IMG/VR virus record: IMGVR_UViG_3300025141_000324
Coordinates: 1-36,493 of that record
Source: a virus
DNA: 36,493 nt
Reading direction: 5' to 3' (one strand)
Part shown: piece by piece, positions 16,340 through 23,565 of the stretch
Layout of the letters: each line of letters begins with the position of its first letter
How positions within the stretch are numbered: the stretch's first letter is position 1
The notes under the pieces: model-generated
The model's input: the letters and a program-made list of their open reading frames with translations, nothing else
Database searches by the model: none
What the model was told of the DNA's origin: nothing
Position numbers and translations under genes: made by a program

Positions 16340-17290
16340 ATGAGTAAGAAGTATAGTCTTTTATCAGAAAAAGACGTAACATTAAAATTATCAGGTGTTC
16401 CAGATGAGGTTGAACTTGATGATCTTGGTATTGAATTAGTTGCTGATGAAGAAGCTGGAGAAGGCGAAGAAGGCGAAGGCGAACCTGAAGGTGATGTTGA
16501 AGGCGATGTTGAAGAAGATCTTGAGGCAGAACTTGCGGAATTATTTGGTGAAGATGATGATACAGCCGATGAGACATATGCCGAACAAGATGATGCAGCC
16601 GATGAAGGCGGTGATGATGTTGCTGAATTCTATGAGTTTATGGAACAAGATGATGATGCAGCCGATGAAGGCGATGATGATGTCACTGAATTCTATGAGT
16701 TTACAGAAGGCGATGATGATGAAGCCGATGAAGGCGATGATATGGATGAGGTTGTTGAAATTGATGAAAATATGTTACGTCAAGAACTTCGAAGAATGAA
16801 GAAGCTATTTGAAGGCGATGGTGTTTCTGATTTCGGTGGTGGTTCAGTTGAACAAAAAGATATTTATAAAACACAAATGAATAAACATGATGCTCTCAAA
16901 GCTCGTGTTGTTAAAGAGGTACGCAAAAATCGTACTCTAAACCGTCAGTTGAAGGCACATCAAGTCGCCTTGAATCAACTGCGCAAACAATTATCAGAAA
17001 TGAATTTGTTTAATGCTAAATTGCTTTATGCGAATAAGCTCTTACAAAATGAGAATTTGACTAAGCATCAAAAGCTTAATGTCATTAAATCTCTTGATAA
17101 GGCACAGAGCTTGCGTGAAGCAAAGTTGTTGTATAGAGGTTTATTGGAGTCAATTGGTGATTCCGGTAAGAAGTCACTTAATGAGTCTTCAAAGCAAAGA
17201 GTACGAGGTTCAGCTTCTCGTTCAACGAAGTCGGGTAACGCAAATGGCGAACAAACCGCACGTTGGGCAGAGCTTGCTGGTCTTCTATAA
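16340..17290 (+). CDS. Prohead core scaffold protein (gp22-like)
   Basis: A 316-residue protein with AAGGAGA five bases before ATG. Residues 20-150 are extremely acidic and contain two to three tandem repeats of about 20 residues. Residues 155-275 form a coiled coil with the segment LFNAKLLYANKLLQNENLTK and then SLREAKLLYRGLLES, typical of T4-type gp22 scaffolds. The C terminus ends in RWAELAGLL. Scaffolds of this type build the core around which the major capsid protein assembles and are then degraded by the prohead protease; an L-F-E site follows the repeat region. T4 gp22 is 269 residues; the extra length is the acidic repeat. Position between protease and capsid genes fits. Confidence 0.88.
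   Translation: MSKKYSLLSEKDVTLKLSGVPDEVELDDLGIELVADEEAGEGEEGEGEPEGDVEGDVEEDLEAELAELFGEDDDTADETYAEQDDAADEGGDDVAEFYEFMEQDDDAADEGDDDVTEFYEFTEGDDDEADEGDDMDEVVEIDENMLRQELRRMKKLFEGDGVSDFGGGSVEQKDIYKTQMNKHDALKARVVKEVRKNRTLNRQLKAHQVALNQLRKQLSEMNLFNAKLLYANKLLQNENLTKHQKLNVIKSLDKAQSLREAKLLYRGLLESIGDSGKKSLNESSKQRVRGSASRSTKSGNANGEQTARWAELAGLL
16583..16765 (+). repeat. Tandem acidic repeats in the scaffold gene (60-63 bp units)
   Basis: Unit 1 (16583-16642) codes for EQDDAADEGGDDVAEFYEFM. Unit 2 (16643-16705) is a near copy of 21 codons ending VTEFYEFT. Unit 3 (16706 to about 16765) is degenerate (EGDDDEADEGDDMDEVVEI). The DNA identity between units 1 and 2 is high, which points to recent duplication and possible copy-number variation between relatives. 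Confidence 0.8.
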
Positions 17291-17320
17291 CAAATATAAG
17301 TTTTTAAGGAGTATAAAAAA

Positions 17321-19252
17321 ATGTCAAAACAATTTAGTTTAGAACATCTAACAAAAGATATTAGAGAACGACACATTGGAAATTCCTCTGGTCGTTTAGT
17401 TGAAAAGTGGTCTAGGACTGGTCTTTTAAGAGGCCTTGAAGGTGTTAATCGTGAAAATATGTCACGTTTACTTGAAAACCAGGCAGCCCAACTTTTACGA
17501 GAGCAAAATGCTCTATCAACCGGTGCTGCTTCAGGTACAAGTTCTGGGCAGGTCACTGGTTTTACAAATATTGCATTTCCAATTGTACGTCGTGTTTTTG
17601 GTGGTTTGGTTGCAAATGAGTTAGTCTCACTACAGCCAATGAGTTTACCTTCAGGTCTTCTCTTCTACCTTGATTATACGTATGGTACAAATGTTGGTGC
17701 TGATGTAAGTACGGCAGGGGCGCTTGGAACATCCCAGGCTGCCATATATAGTGCTGGGCAATCAATCTATAACAATCCAAGTGGTAGGGGTGTCCAGAGT
17801 GGATCACTTGCTGCTGGTGGTATGTATGATCTCGTTGGCACAGGTTACACCAAGGTGCATTCAACAGCTAGTGCATCTAGTTGGCAATTATTGGCGTCTG
17901 GTGCGTATCAGGGTTCAACAACGTTGCAGGATGGTAAAACACTTCATGCAACAGGCAGTGATGGGCGATTGGTTGATTTCGATGCACAGGTTACTGATGC
18001 AATTGAAGCAGATACAACCGGTGCTGGTGAAGGTAAATTCCAGTTCTTGATCTGGGATGTTACAAATATGCCATCTGATCTTGATCTTTCAAATTTCAAG
18101 CAGATTGGTATATACAAAGAAGATAGGCAAACTGTCGGAGCTACAGGTATTGGCGTCTTTTCTGCCAGCCACCAGGCCGGACAGAATCTTCATAACCTCC
18201 GCCGCCTAAATCAATTAGGTACATATTCTGCTGGTAAGTTTACTGTTAATCCGCTTGTGACCACGAGTACATCCAATGCGGCACTTTTGACTGTTGTTAC
18301 AGGTGCACTTTTGGGTACATGGTCTGGTGCTTCTGCATCAACTAGTGGTTTGTCAGGTTCTTATGTTGTATCCCCAACTCTTAATGTTGAGAGTGGTGTT
18401 GGTTCAGCACTTACGGTTCCAAGTTTCGAATCAAACTTTGCAGTTGGTTCTGACCCACAGCCGTTGATTCCTGAAATTGATATCAAAGTTGAATCAATCG
18501 CAGTTACAGCAACAACCCGTAAGCTCCGAGCCCGTTGGTCTCCGGAACTTGCGCAAGACTTGAATGCATATCACAGTCTTGATGCTGAGGTTGAACTTAC
18601 CCAGATTCTTTCTGAGCAGATTGCACTTGAAATTGATCGTGAGATTCTTAATGATCTCTTGACTCAGGCTAATGGTGCTAATTTATTCTGGTCGCGTGCA
18701 CCAGGTAAATTTGTAAATAAAGAAAGTGGTAACCAGGTTACTCGGGCAACTTCACTTCACCCAGGTCCCCAATTTACGGGTACTGTCCGTGAGTGGTATG
18801 AGACTCTTGTAGAGACTATTATTGATTGTGCTAATACAATTCATCGTAAGACCCTGCGGGGATCTGCAAACTTTATTGTTGTTAGCCCTGACGTGGCAAC
18901 TATCTTAGAGTCTTCGGTTCTCTACAAACCAAATTATTCACTTGATGGTAATGGTCAAGTTAGTAATCCAATGACAATGGGCGCTGAAGCAATTGGTACT
19001 GTTTCTAATCGCTTTACGGTTTACAAGGATCCATATTTCCCACGAAATAAAGTCCTTGTTGGTTTCAAGGGTGGTAGTTATCTTGAGACAGGTTATGTTT
19101 ATGCACCGTACGTGCCATTGATCGTCACTCCTACTATCTTCGCTCCTGAGGACTTCACCCCAAGAAAGGGTGTTATGACTCGATATGGTAAGAAGATGGT
19201 GCGATCCGACTTCTATGGTACAGTTACTGTAATGGATCTTAGTGTTATCTAG
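17321..19252 (+). CDS. Major capsid protein (gp23-like)
   Basis: A 643-residue protein; T4 gp23 is 521. AAGGAG stands nine bases before ATG. After a charged propeptide comes the family core: TNIAFPIVRRVFGGLVANEL (about 84-103) with SLQPMSLPSG, and later RKLRARWSPELAQDLNAYHS followed by LDAEVELTQILSEQIALEID (about 400-440). An L-R-E site (L59-R60-E61) before Q62 fits cleavage by the prohead protease and corresponds to T4 processing at E65. Extra length lies mainly in a G/S/T/A-rich stretch about 120-370, possibly a surface insertion domain. Codon use is richer in C and G than in neighbouring genes, as expected for a very highly expressed protein. A terminator follows within 35 bases. Confidence 0.96.
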   Translation: MSKQFSLEHLTKDIRERHIGNSSGRLVEKWSRTGLLRGLEGVNRENMSRLLENQAAQLLREQNALSTGAASGTSSGQVTGFTNIAFPIVRRVFGGLVANELVSLQPMSLPSGLLFYLDYTYGTNVGADVSTAGALGTSQAAIYSAGQSIYNNPSGRGVQSGSLAAGGMYDLVGTGYTKVHSTASASSWQLLASGAYQGSTTLQDGKTLHATGSDGRLVDFDAQVTDAIEADTTGAGEGKFQFLIWDVTNMPSDLDLSNFKQIGIYKEDRQTVGATGIGVFSASHQAGQNLHNLRRLNQLGTYSAGKFTVNPLVTTSTSNAALLTVVTGALLGTWSGASASTSGLSGSYVVSPTLNVESGVGSALTVPSFESNFAVGSDPQPLIPEIDIKVESIAVTATTRKLRARWSPELAQDLNAYHSLDAEVELTQILSEQIALEIDREILNDLLTQANGANLFWSRAPGKFVNKESGNQVTRATSLHPGPQFTGTVREWYETLVETIIDCANTIHRKTLRGSANFIVVSPDVATILESSVLYKPNYSLDGNGQVSNPMTMGAEAIGTVSNRFTVYKDPYFPRNKVLVGFKGGSYLETGYVYAPYVPLIVTPTIFAPEDFTPRKGVMTRYGKKMVRSDFYGTVTVMDLSVI

Positions 19253-19283
19253 TCTAATATAGTAATAATTTACTACCAACTTT

Positions 19284-19314
19284 AAGGCAGGCCACTTTGT
19301 GGCCTGCCTTTTTT
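19284..19314 (+). terminator. Rho-independent terminator after the major capsid gene
   Basis: A 12-bp perfect stem (AAGGCAGGCCAC and GTGGCCTGCCTT) closes the loop TTT and runs into T6. It is the strongest terminator in the window and would separate very high capsid transcription from the neck and tail genes. Confidence 0.95.
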
Positions 19315-19351
19315 ATTAAAATGATAATTAATTTAATCATATCATAATATA

Positions 19352-19359
19352 TATGAATA
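19352..19359 (+). promoter_or_regulatory. Candidate T4-type late promoter box
   Basis: TATGAATA matches the T4 late promoter consensus TATAAATA at 7 of 8 positions. It lies 38 bases after the capsid terminator and 69 bases before the next ATG, where a new promoter is needed. The following leader (19360-19420) is GC-richer than its surroundings and contains the inverted pair TCCAAT (19367-19372) and ATTGGA (19397-19402). The match is short, so this is tentative. Confidence 0.3.
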
Positions 19360-19428
19360 GGCCCAGTCCAATATAATCAGCCGATACCGCCGGTGGATTG
19401 GAAGCTTGCGGACAAAAGGAGAAAGATT

Positions 19429-19875
19429 ATGCCTAAAGTAAAAATTAACAATAAAAAAGGTTTAGTTCAAGAAGGTGGATCAGGAGTTGATCTTGAAGTT
19501 TCACCAACACTGTCAACTCACACGCTTTCAAAGGCAACGACATTGACCCAGGGTGGCTTTTATATTCTGTCTGCATCAGATGGTCAGACAGCTGTTACAT
19601 ATACAATGCCAGCAGCTTCAAAAAATCCAGGTTCTATGTTTATTTTCCGTATTGGTTCAGCAGATGCCCATGTTTTGACTGCTTCAACTGTTGCAGCCAC
19701 CGCTGGTACATTCCAAGGTGGTTATACCGGATTAACAGCAGGTGATGCAGCATCTGGTGATAGTCTTACATTTCCTGCCGTTGTTGGATGTTCTGTCGCA
19801 ATGGTAAGTGATGGTAGACAATATCTGTTGTTAAATGGTAGTGGTTCTTTAACCTTTGCTGGCTATCCTCACTAA
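19429..19875 (+). CDS. Small beta-rich virion protein, possible head decoration
   Basis: A 148-residue protein. The frame extends to a GTG at 19393, but AAGGAGA (19416-19422) places the start at ATG 19429. The N terminus (MPKVKINNKKGLVQEGGSGV) is basic, then the protein is rich in A, G, S and T with many short strands and almost no charge. It resembles a secreted-like beta-sandwich but has no signal peptide. It lies directly downstream of the capsid gene behind its own leader and terminator, suggesting an abundant virion protein such as a capsid decoration (Soc/Hoc-like in role, not in visible sequence). The assignment is inference only. Confidence 0.7.
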   Translation: MPKVKINNKKGLVQEGGSGVDLEVSPTLSTHTLSKATTLTQGGFYILSASDGQTAVTYTMPAASKNPGSMFIFRIGSADAHVLTASTVAATAGTFQGGYTGLTAGDAASGDSLTFPAVVGCSVAMVSDGRQYLLLNGSGSLTFAGYPH

Positions 19876-19930
19876 GATATTTTTTTGATCTTATTAATAC
19901 AATAAACAATAAATTATTAAGGAGCTATAT

Positions 19931-20254
19931 ATGCCAACACAGAAATCTACTAAAGACAGCAAATTATCATCATTGAAAAAAGCTGTTACATCTAAAAAAC
20001 AAACAGAAACTGTAAAGACTGTTAAAAAAACTAAATCAACTAATACACAAAAGGTTGATGGTATTTTTGAGTCAGGTGATATTGTTTTATATTCCAAGAA
20101 TGGTAAACCTATTCAAAAATGTAAAGCGGTTGTAACTACCGGTAAAGATGTTATAACTGCAATTGTTCTTGAAGGTGGTGGCCAAAAGGGTAAACTTAAA
20201 ACGTTGGAACCTGGGCGAACAACTCACTATCGAGGCGAAAAAATACCAAATTAA
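19931..20254 (+). CDS. Small lysine-rich protein with beta-barrel-like C-terminal half
   Basis: A 107-residue protein with AAGGAG before ATG. Residues 1-42 are lysine/threonine/serine-rich and probably disordered. Residues 43-107 (DGIFESGDIVLYSKNGKPIQ and on to ITAIVLEGGGQKGKLKTLEP) look like a small SH3-like or KOW-like barrel. I do not recognise the family. It lies between capsid and neck genes. A small head or neck accessory is plausible; a nucleic-acid-binding role would also fit the basic tail. Confidence 0.65.
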   Translation: MPTQKSTKDSKLSSLKKAVTSKKQTETVKTVKKTKSTNTQKVDGIFESGDIVLYSKNGKPIQKCKAVVTTGKDVITAIVLEGGGQKGKLKTLEPGRTTHYRGEKIPN

Positions 20255-20264
20255 ACGCTTTTAT

Positions 20265-20338
20265 ATGTTGCCATTCTGGCCGAAGTTCTATATTTATAGA
20301 TAAATTAGGAATTAAACTTGGGATTTTAGAATGGCAAC
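20265..20338 (+). promoter_or_regulatory. Long-range inverted repeat covering the neck gene start codon
   Basis: ATGTTGCCATTCT (20265-20277) and AGAATGGCAACAT (20328-20340) are perfect 13-base complements, enclosing 50 bases; two further G-U pairs can extend the stem inward. The right arm contains the ATG at 20331, and the weak ribosome site GGGA (20320-20323) lies just inside the loop. Folding in the mRNA would hide the start codon. A small internal hairpin (CTATA/TATAG, 20288-20299) also occurs in the loop. Confidence 0.6.
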
Positions 20339-21539
20339 ATTTGCAAACACAACTAGTCCAACCCCATTTGGGTTTTTCGATTCAGATTCTGCATTTCAGT
20401 CAGAAGCAGATAGTATTATAACATTTGTAAAACGCTCTTTAGGCGATGATATATTATCTGTTGAGTTAACAAAAAAACAAATTTGGATGTGTTTTGAACG
20501 ATCATTTCTTGAATTCGGATCAGTCGTAAATCAATATCAGGCACGTTCTAATCTTACATCACTTATCGGAATGTCTACAGGTAGTTTTGTTTCTGGTTCA
20601 AAAGAAGTTGGGCCACACGGAAAGGAACAATTAGTTCCTAGAAATACACTACAATTTTTAGGTCGTCAGGCAGAACCATATGCAATGGAAGCTGGTCTTG
20701 GTGGCTCATATAACATGATATCTGGTTCAATTGAGCTTGAAGATAATAGACAGGATTATGATTTACATACAGAGTTAAAAGATGCGGATGAAAATGTAAT
20801 ATTTGATACCCAAGATTCTGGTAAAAAAACAAAGATGAAAATAAGTGAAGTATTTCACTTTTCACCACAAGCTAATTTTAGATATTTTGGTTCAACATCA
20901 GGTGTAAGTTATCTTGCAAATGAATTTGAATTTGAATCATTTACTCCGGAAACTATTTTTTATGTATTACCTGTGTTTGAAGATATTTTACGTGCAAGCC
21001 AAATGGATATTTCTGCACGTGTACGTAGATCAAATTATTCATATAAAGTCATAGGTACCAAGATTAGGGTTTTCCCTACACCAACAAACACAGGTAGGAT
21101 TAATCCACCAAAAAAATTGTATATTCGAGTATTACTCGCCCCAGATCCATTTTCACCATCATATGATGATAATACAATATATGGTGTTACTGATTTGTCT
21201 AATATACCATATGGTAATTTAACATTTTCAAAGGTTAATAGCATAACTCGTCAATGGGTTAGAAATTATGCCTTTGCATTATGCAAAGAATTATTAGGTT
21301 TAATACGCAGTAAATTTAGTAATGTACCAATTCCAAATGCTGAATTAACATTAAATGGTGATGCATTAGTAACACAAGGTCGAGAAGATCAAACAAATCT
21401 TAAAACAGAGCTTAAAGAAATGCTTGAAACAATGACATATGACAAGTTGATTGAAATGGATGCATTAAAAGCAGAAAATATGCAAAAACAATTAAAATTT
21501 ATACCAGTACCTAATGGTGCTGCTATTACAATGAATTAG
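20331..21539 (+). CDS. Neck protein (gp13-like, head-tail connector)
   Basis: A 402-residue protein. The N-terminal half includes FVKRSLGDDILSVELTKKQI (about 31-50) and FLEFGSVVNQYQARSNL; the C-terminal region has SITRQWVRNYAFALCKELLG followed by LIRSKFSNVPIPNAELTLNG, a segment characteristic of T4-type neck proteins of the gp13 group. Gp13 joins gp14 in the ring that closes the packaged head and accepts the tail. At 402 residues it is longer than T4 gp13 (309). The start is inside a potential 13-bp hairpin arm. The next gene starts 11 bases after its stop, with AGGGGG overlapping the end of this gene. Confidence 0.75.
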   Translation: MATFANTTSPTPFGFFDSDSAFQSEADSIITFVKRSLGDDILSVELTKKQIWMCFERSFLEFGSVVNQYQARSNLTSLIGMSTGSFVSGSKEVGPHGKEQLVPRNTLQFLGRQAEPYAMEAGLGGSYNMISGSIELEDNRQDYDLHTELKDADENVIFDTQDSGKKTKMKISEVFHFSPQANFRYFGSTSGVSYLANEFEFESFTPETIFYVLPVFEDILRASQMDISARVRRSNYSYKVIGTKIRVFPTPTNTGRINPPKKLYIRVLLAPDPFSPSYDDNTIYGVTDLSNIPYGNLTFSKVNSITRQWVRNYAFALCKELLGLIRSKFSNVPIPNAELTLNGDALVTQGREDQTNLKTELKEMLETMTYDKLIEMDALKAENMQKQLKFIPVPNGAAITMN

Positions 21540-21550
21540 GGGGTTTAAAG

Positions 21551-22216
21551 GTGTCTCGGCTATTTATAACACCAAGAGAAGTTGATTTTATTAGTGATCT
21601 AACAAAAGAACTCTACAAGGATGTGTTGGGTCATAAGATATATTATTATTCAATTTCAGTTACAAAATCAAAAATAAATGAATTATATGATGAAGCAATT
21701 GAAAAAGTATTTGAAACGCCAATTGAAATAGAAGCAATGATTGAATGGAATCCTGAAGAAGTAACGACGAATTTATTTGGTACGGAAGAAAAAACTAGGT
21801 TAACTGCATTTATTCATGTAAGGGATGTTATTGATAAAGGTATTCAATTATCTGAAGGTGATTTCTTTAGTTTTGGTGAGAAGTTTTTTGAGATTACAAC
21901 ATTTACTGTAACGAGCAATGTATTCGGCCAAATTGAACATCCGGTTGGTTATAAATTAGAGGGTCGTGAAGCACGCCGTGGGCAATTTGTATCAACTGTA
22001 TTTGGGCCAACAAATGAAAAATACACTGATGAGAATGCTGTTCAGGATACCTTTGTACAACAACGTGGTGAACGTATGAATCGTGAAGGTGAAACCGGTG
22101 ATAAACGTGCACTACAGGATAAAGGTGTATTGGAAGCACCAATTACGGGTCCAAAGACTGTTTCGCCACAAGGAACAACCACAAAGGCTGGTAGTTCATT
22201 TTATGATGAGGAATAA
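21551..22216 (+). CDS. Neck protein (probable gp14-like)
   Basis: A 221-residue protein with a GTG start after TAGGGGG. The first 150 residues are alpha/beta: ITPREVDFISDLTKELYKDV near the N terminus, then strands around AMIEWNPEEVTTNLFG and FFSFGEKFFEITTF. The C-terminal 60 residues are polar and probably disordered. The size is near T4 gp14 (256), and the position between gp13-like and gp15-like genes matches the T4 order 13-14-15. The direct motif evidence is modest, so the name rests partly on context. It should help form the head-tail connector. Confidence 0.6.
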   Translation: MSRLFITPREVDFISDLTKELYKDVLGHKIYYYSISVTKSKINELYDEAIEKVFETPIEIEAMIEWNPEEVTTNLFGTEEKTRLTAFIHVRDVIDKGIQLSEGDFFSFGEKFFEITTFTVTSNVFGQIEHPVGYKLEGREARRGQFVSTVFGPTNEKYTDENAVQDTFVQQRGERMNREGETGDKRALQDKGVLEAPITGPKTVSPQGTTTKAGSSFYDEE

Positions 22217-22221
22217 AGAAA

Positions 22222-23475
22222 ATGTCACGTGATCGTATAATAACTGATGCGACAGATAGACAGTCTGCTGATACATCTGTAACTAGGGAATTAGTGGGAC
22301 AGAATGTACCTACTGATTTTTCAATAGCCCCTGTTGGTATAGAAGATATTGATCGTGCAGTGTTTGAGATTTTTGATAAACAAATTAAACATGAAATTTT
22401 TGTTGATGGTGAACCAATTCTTAATGATGGCCCAGGCAATGTACAAAGAGTACCAGTTATATTTGCAACAGGTGAAAGATTTGCACTGGTCAAGAGAAAA
22501 CGACCGGTTCGTGATAAAAATGGTCAGATTATTTTACCTTTAATATCAATCAGGCGTACTGGGTTTGAACAAGGTGTTGGTTTTGGTAGGGGTGTTGCAC
22601 AAGATACAGGTGGTTTTAAGATAAAAAGACGATTATCAAAAAGTGATAGAAAATACCAATTGGTATTGAATAAACTTGGGATTAAAAACCAGGATAATCT
22701 TGCAAATGATAAAAATTTTGGTGATTTTCACAACAAAAAAGATTCACGTCCGGATAGAATTGCAAGTAGAAGAAGACAAAAATCGAGTGTTCGAGTACAC
22801 TCGGGGAATCTGTTTAATACGGAACTACATAACAATATATTCGAAGTCATTGAGATACCCTTTCCGCAGTTCTATGATGTTAAATATGAGATTATGTATT
22901 GGTCACAGTATACCCAACATATGAATATTATGCTTGAACAATTATTTTCAGCATACCGAGCCCAGGGTAATCAATTTAAATTAACAACCGACAAGGGATA
23001 TTATTTTATTGGGTTTATTGGTGATTCAATTAGCCCACAAGATAATTTTCAAGATTTTTCTAATGAGGAAAGAATTATACGACATTCTTTTGAAATAACG
23101 GTACCAGGATATTTAATAGCACCAAAAAATCCAGGTGATATGGTATCACTTAGGAGTTATATGTCGGCACCACAAATAAATTTTGAGATGTTTGAATTAA
23201 AACCTAGCAGGGTACCTGTACAACGAGAAAAGCGTTCAGCCGTTGGTACAGGTGATATTGATAAATTTACATTAAGTGATGTATATGCTATGGATAAACA
23301 CGGTAATATAATTGACGAGAACAGATTTGAACCACAATATACTCGGGTTTCGTATGTTGATCCAGTTACTTCTGAGAAAAAAAGTAAATTGGTACGTGTA
23401 AAAGATAGGAATCAACGTAAGGGTGAAACAATTATTGATGCGAGTGAATTAATTGATATGGACGAATTTTCATAA
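22222..23475 (+). CDS. Tail completion / sheath stabiliser protein (gp15-like)
   Basis: A 417-residue protein; T4 gp15 is 272. Features like gp15 include NVQRVPVIFATGERFALVKR (about 74-93) with LPLISIRR, then FPQFYDVKYEIMYWSQYTQH (about 214-233) followed by MNIMLEQLFSAYRAQGNQF, and later NEERIIRHSFEITVPGYLI. Gp15 caps the tail tube and sheath and joins the tail to the neck. Extra sequence is a basic, polar insertion (about 130-195, including RIASRRRQKSS) and a charged C-terminal tail (about 345-417). It starts six bases after the previous gene, with GAGGA inside that gene. The first tail sheath follows after 90 bases. Confidence 0.8.
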   Translation: MSRDRIITDATDRQSADTSVTRELVGQNVPTDFSIAPVGIEDIDRAVFEIFDKQIKHEIFVDGEPILNDGPGNVQRVPVIFATGERFALVKRKRPVRDKNGQIILPLISIRRTGFEQGVGFGRGVAQDTGGFKIKRRLSKSDRKYQLVLNKLGIKNQDNLANDKNFGDFHNKKDSRPDRIASRRRQKSSVRVHSGNLFNTELHNNIFEVIEIPFPQFYDVKYEIMYWSQYTQHMNIMLEQLFSAYRAQGNQFKLTTDKGYYFIGFIGDSISPQDNFQDFSNEERIIRHSFEITVPGYLIAPKNPGDMVSLRSYMSAPQINFEMFELKPSRVPVQREKRSAVGTGDIDKFTLSDVYAMDKHGNIIDENRFEPQYTRVSYVDPVTSEKKSKLVRVKDRNQRKGETIIDASELIDMDEFS

Positions 23476-23565
23476 TTAGATTATGTATATGATAATCATT
23501 CTTTTTAAGTTTTTTCAAGTTTAAAAGCATAATTATATAGTAGATAGTAGGGTAAGGAGCAACTA

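Noticed and set aside
23479-23497. Hairpin GATTAT/ATAATC followed by T-rich DNA, upstream of the first sheath
   Set aside because: The stem is only 6 bp and pure AT except one GC pair at its end; too weak to call a terminator.
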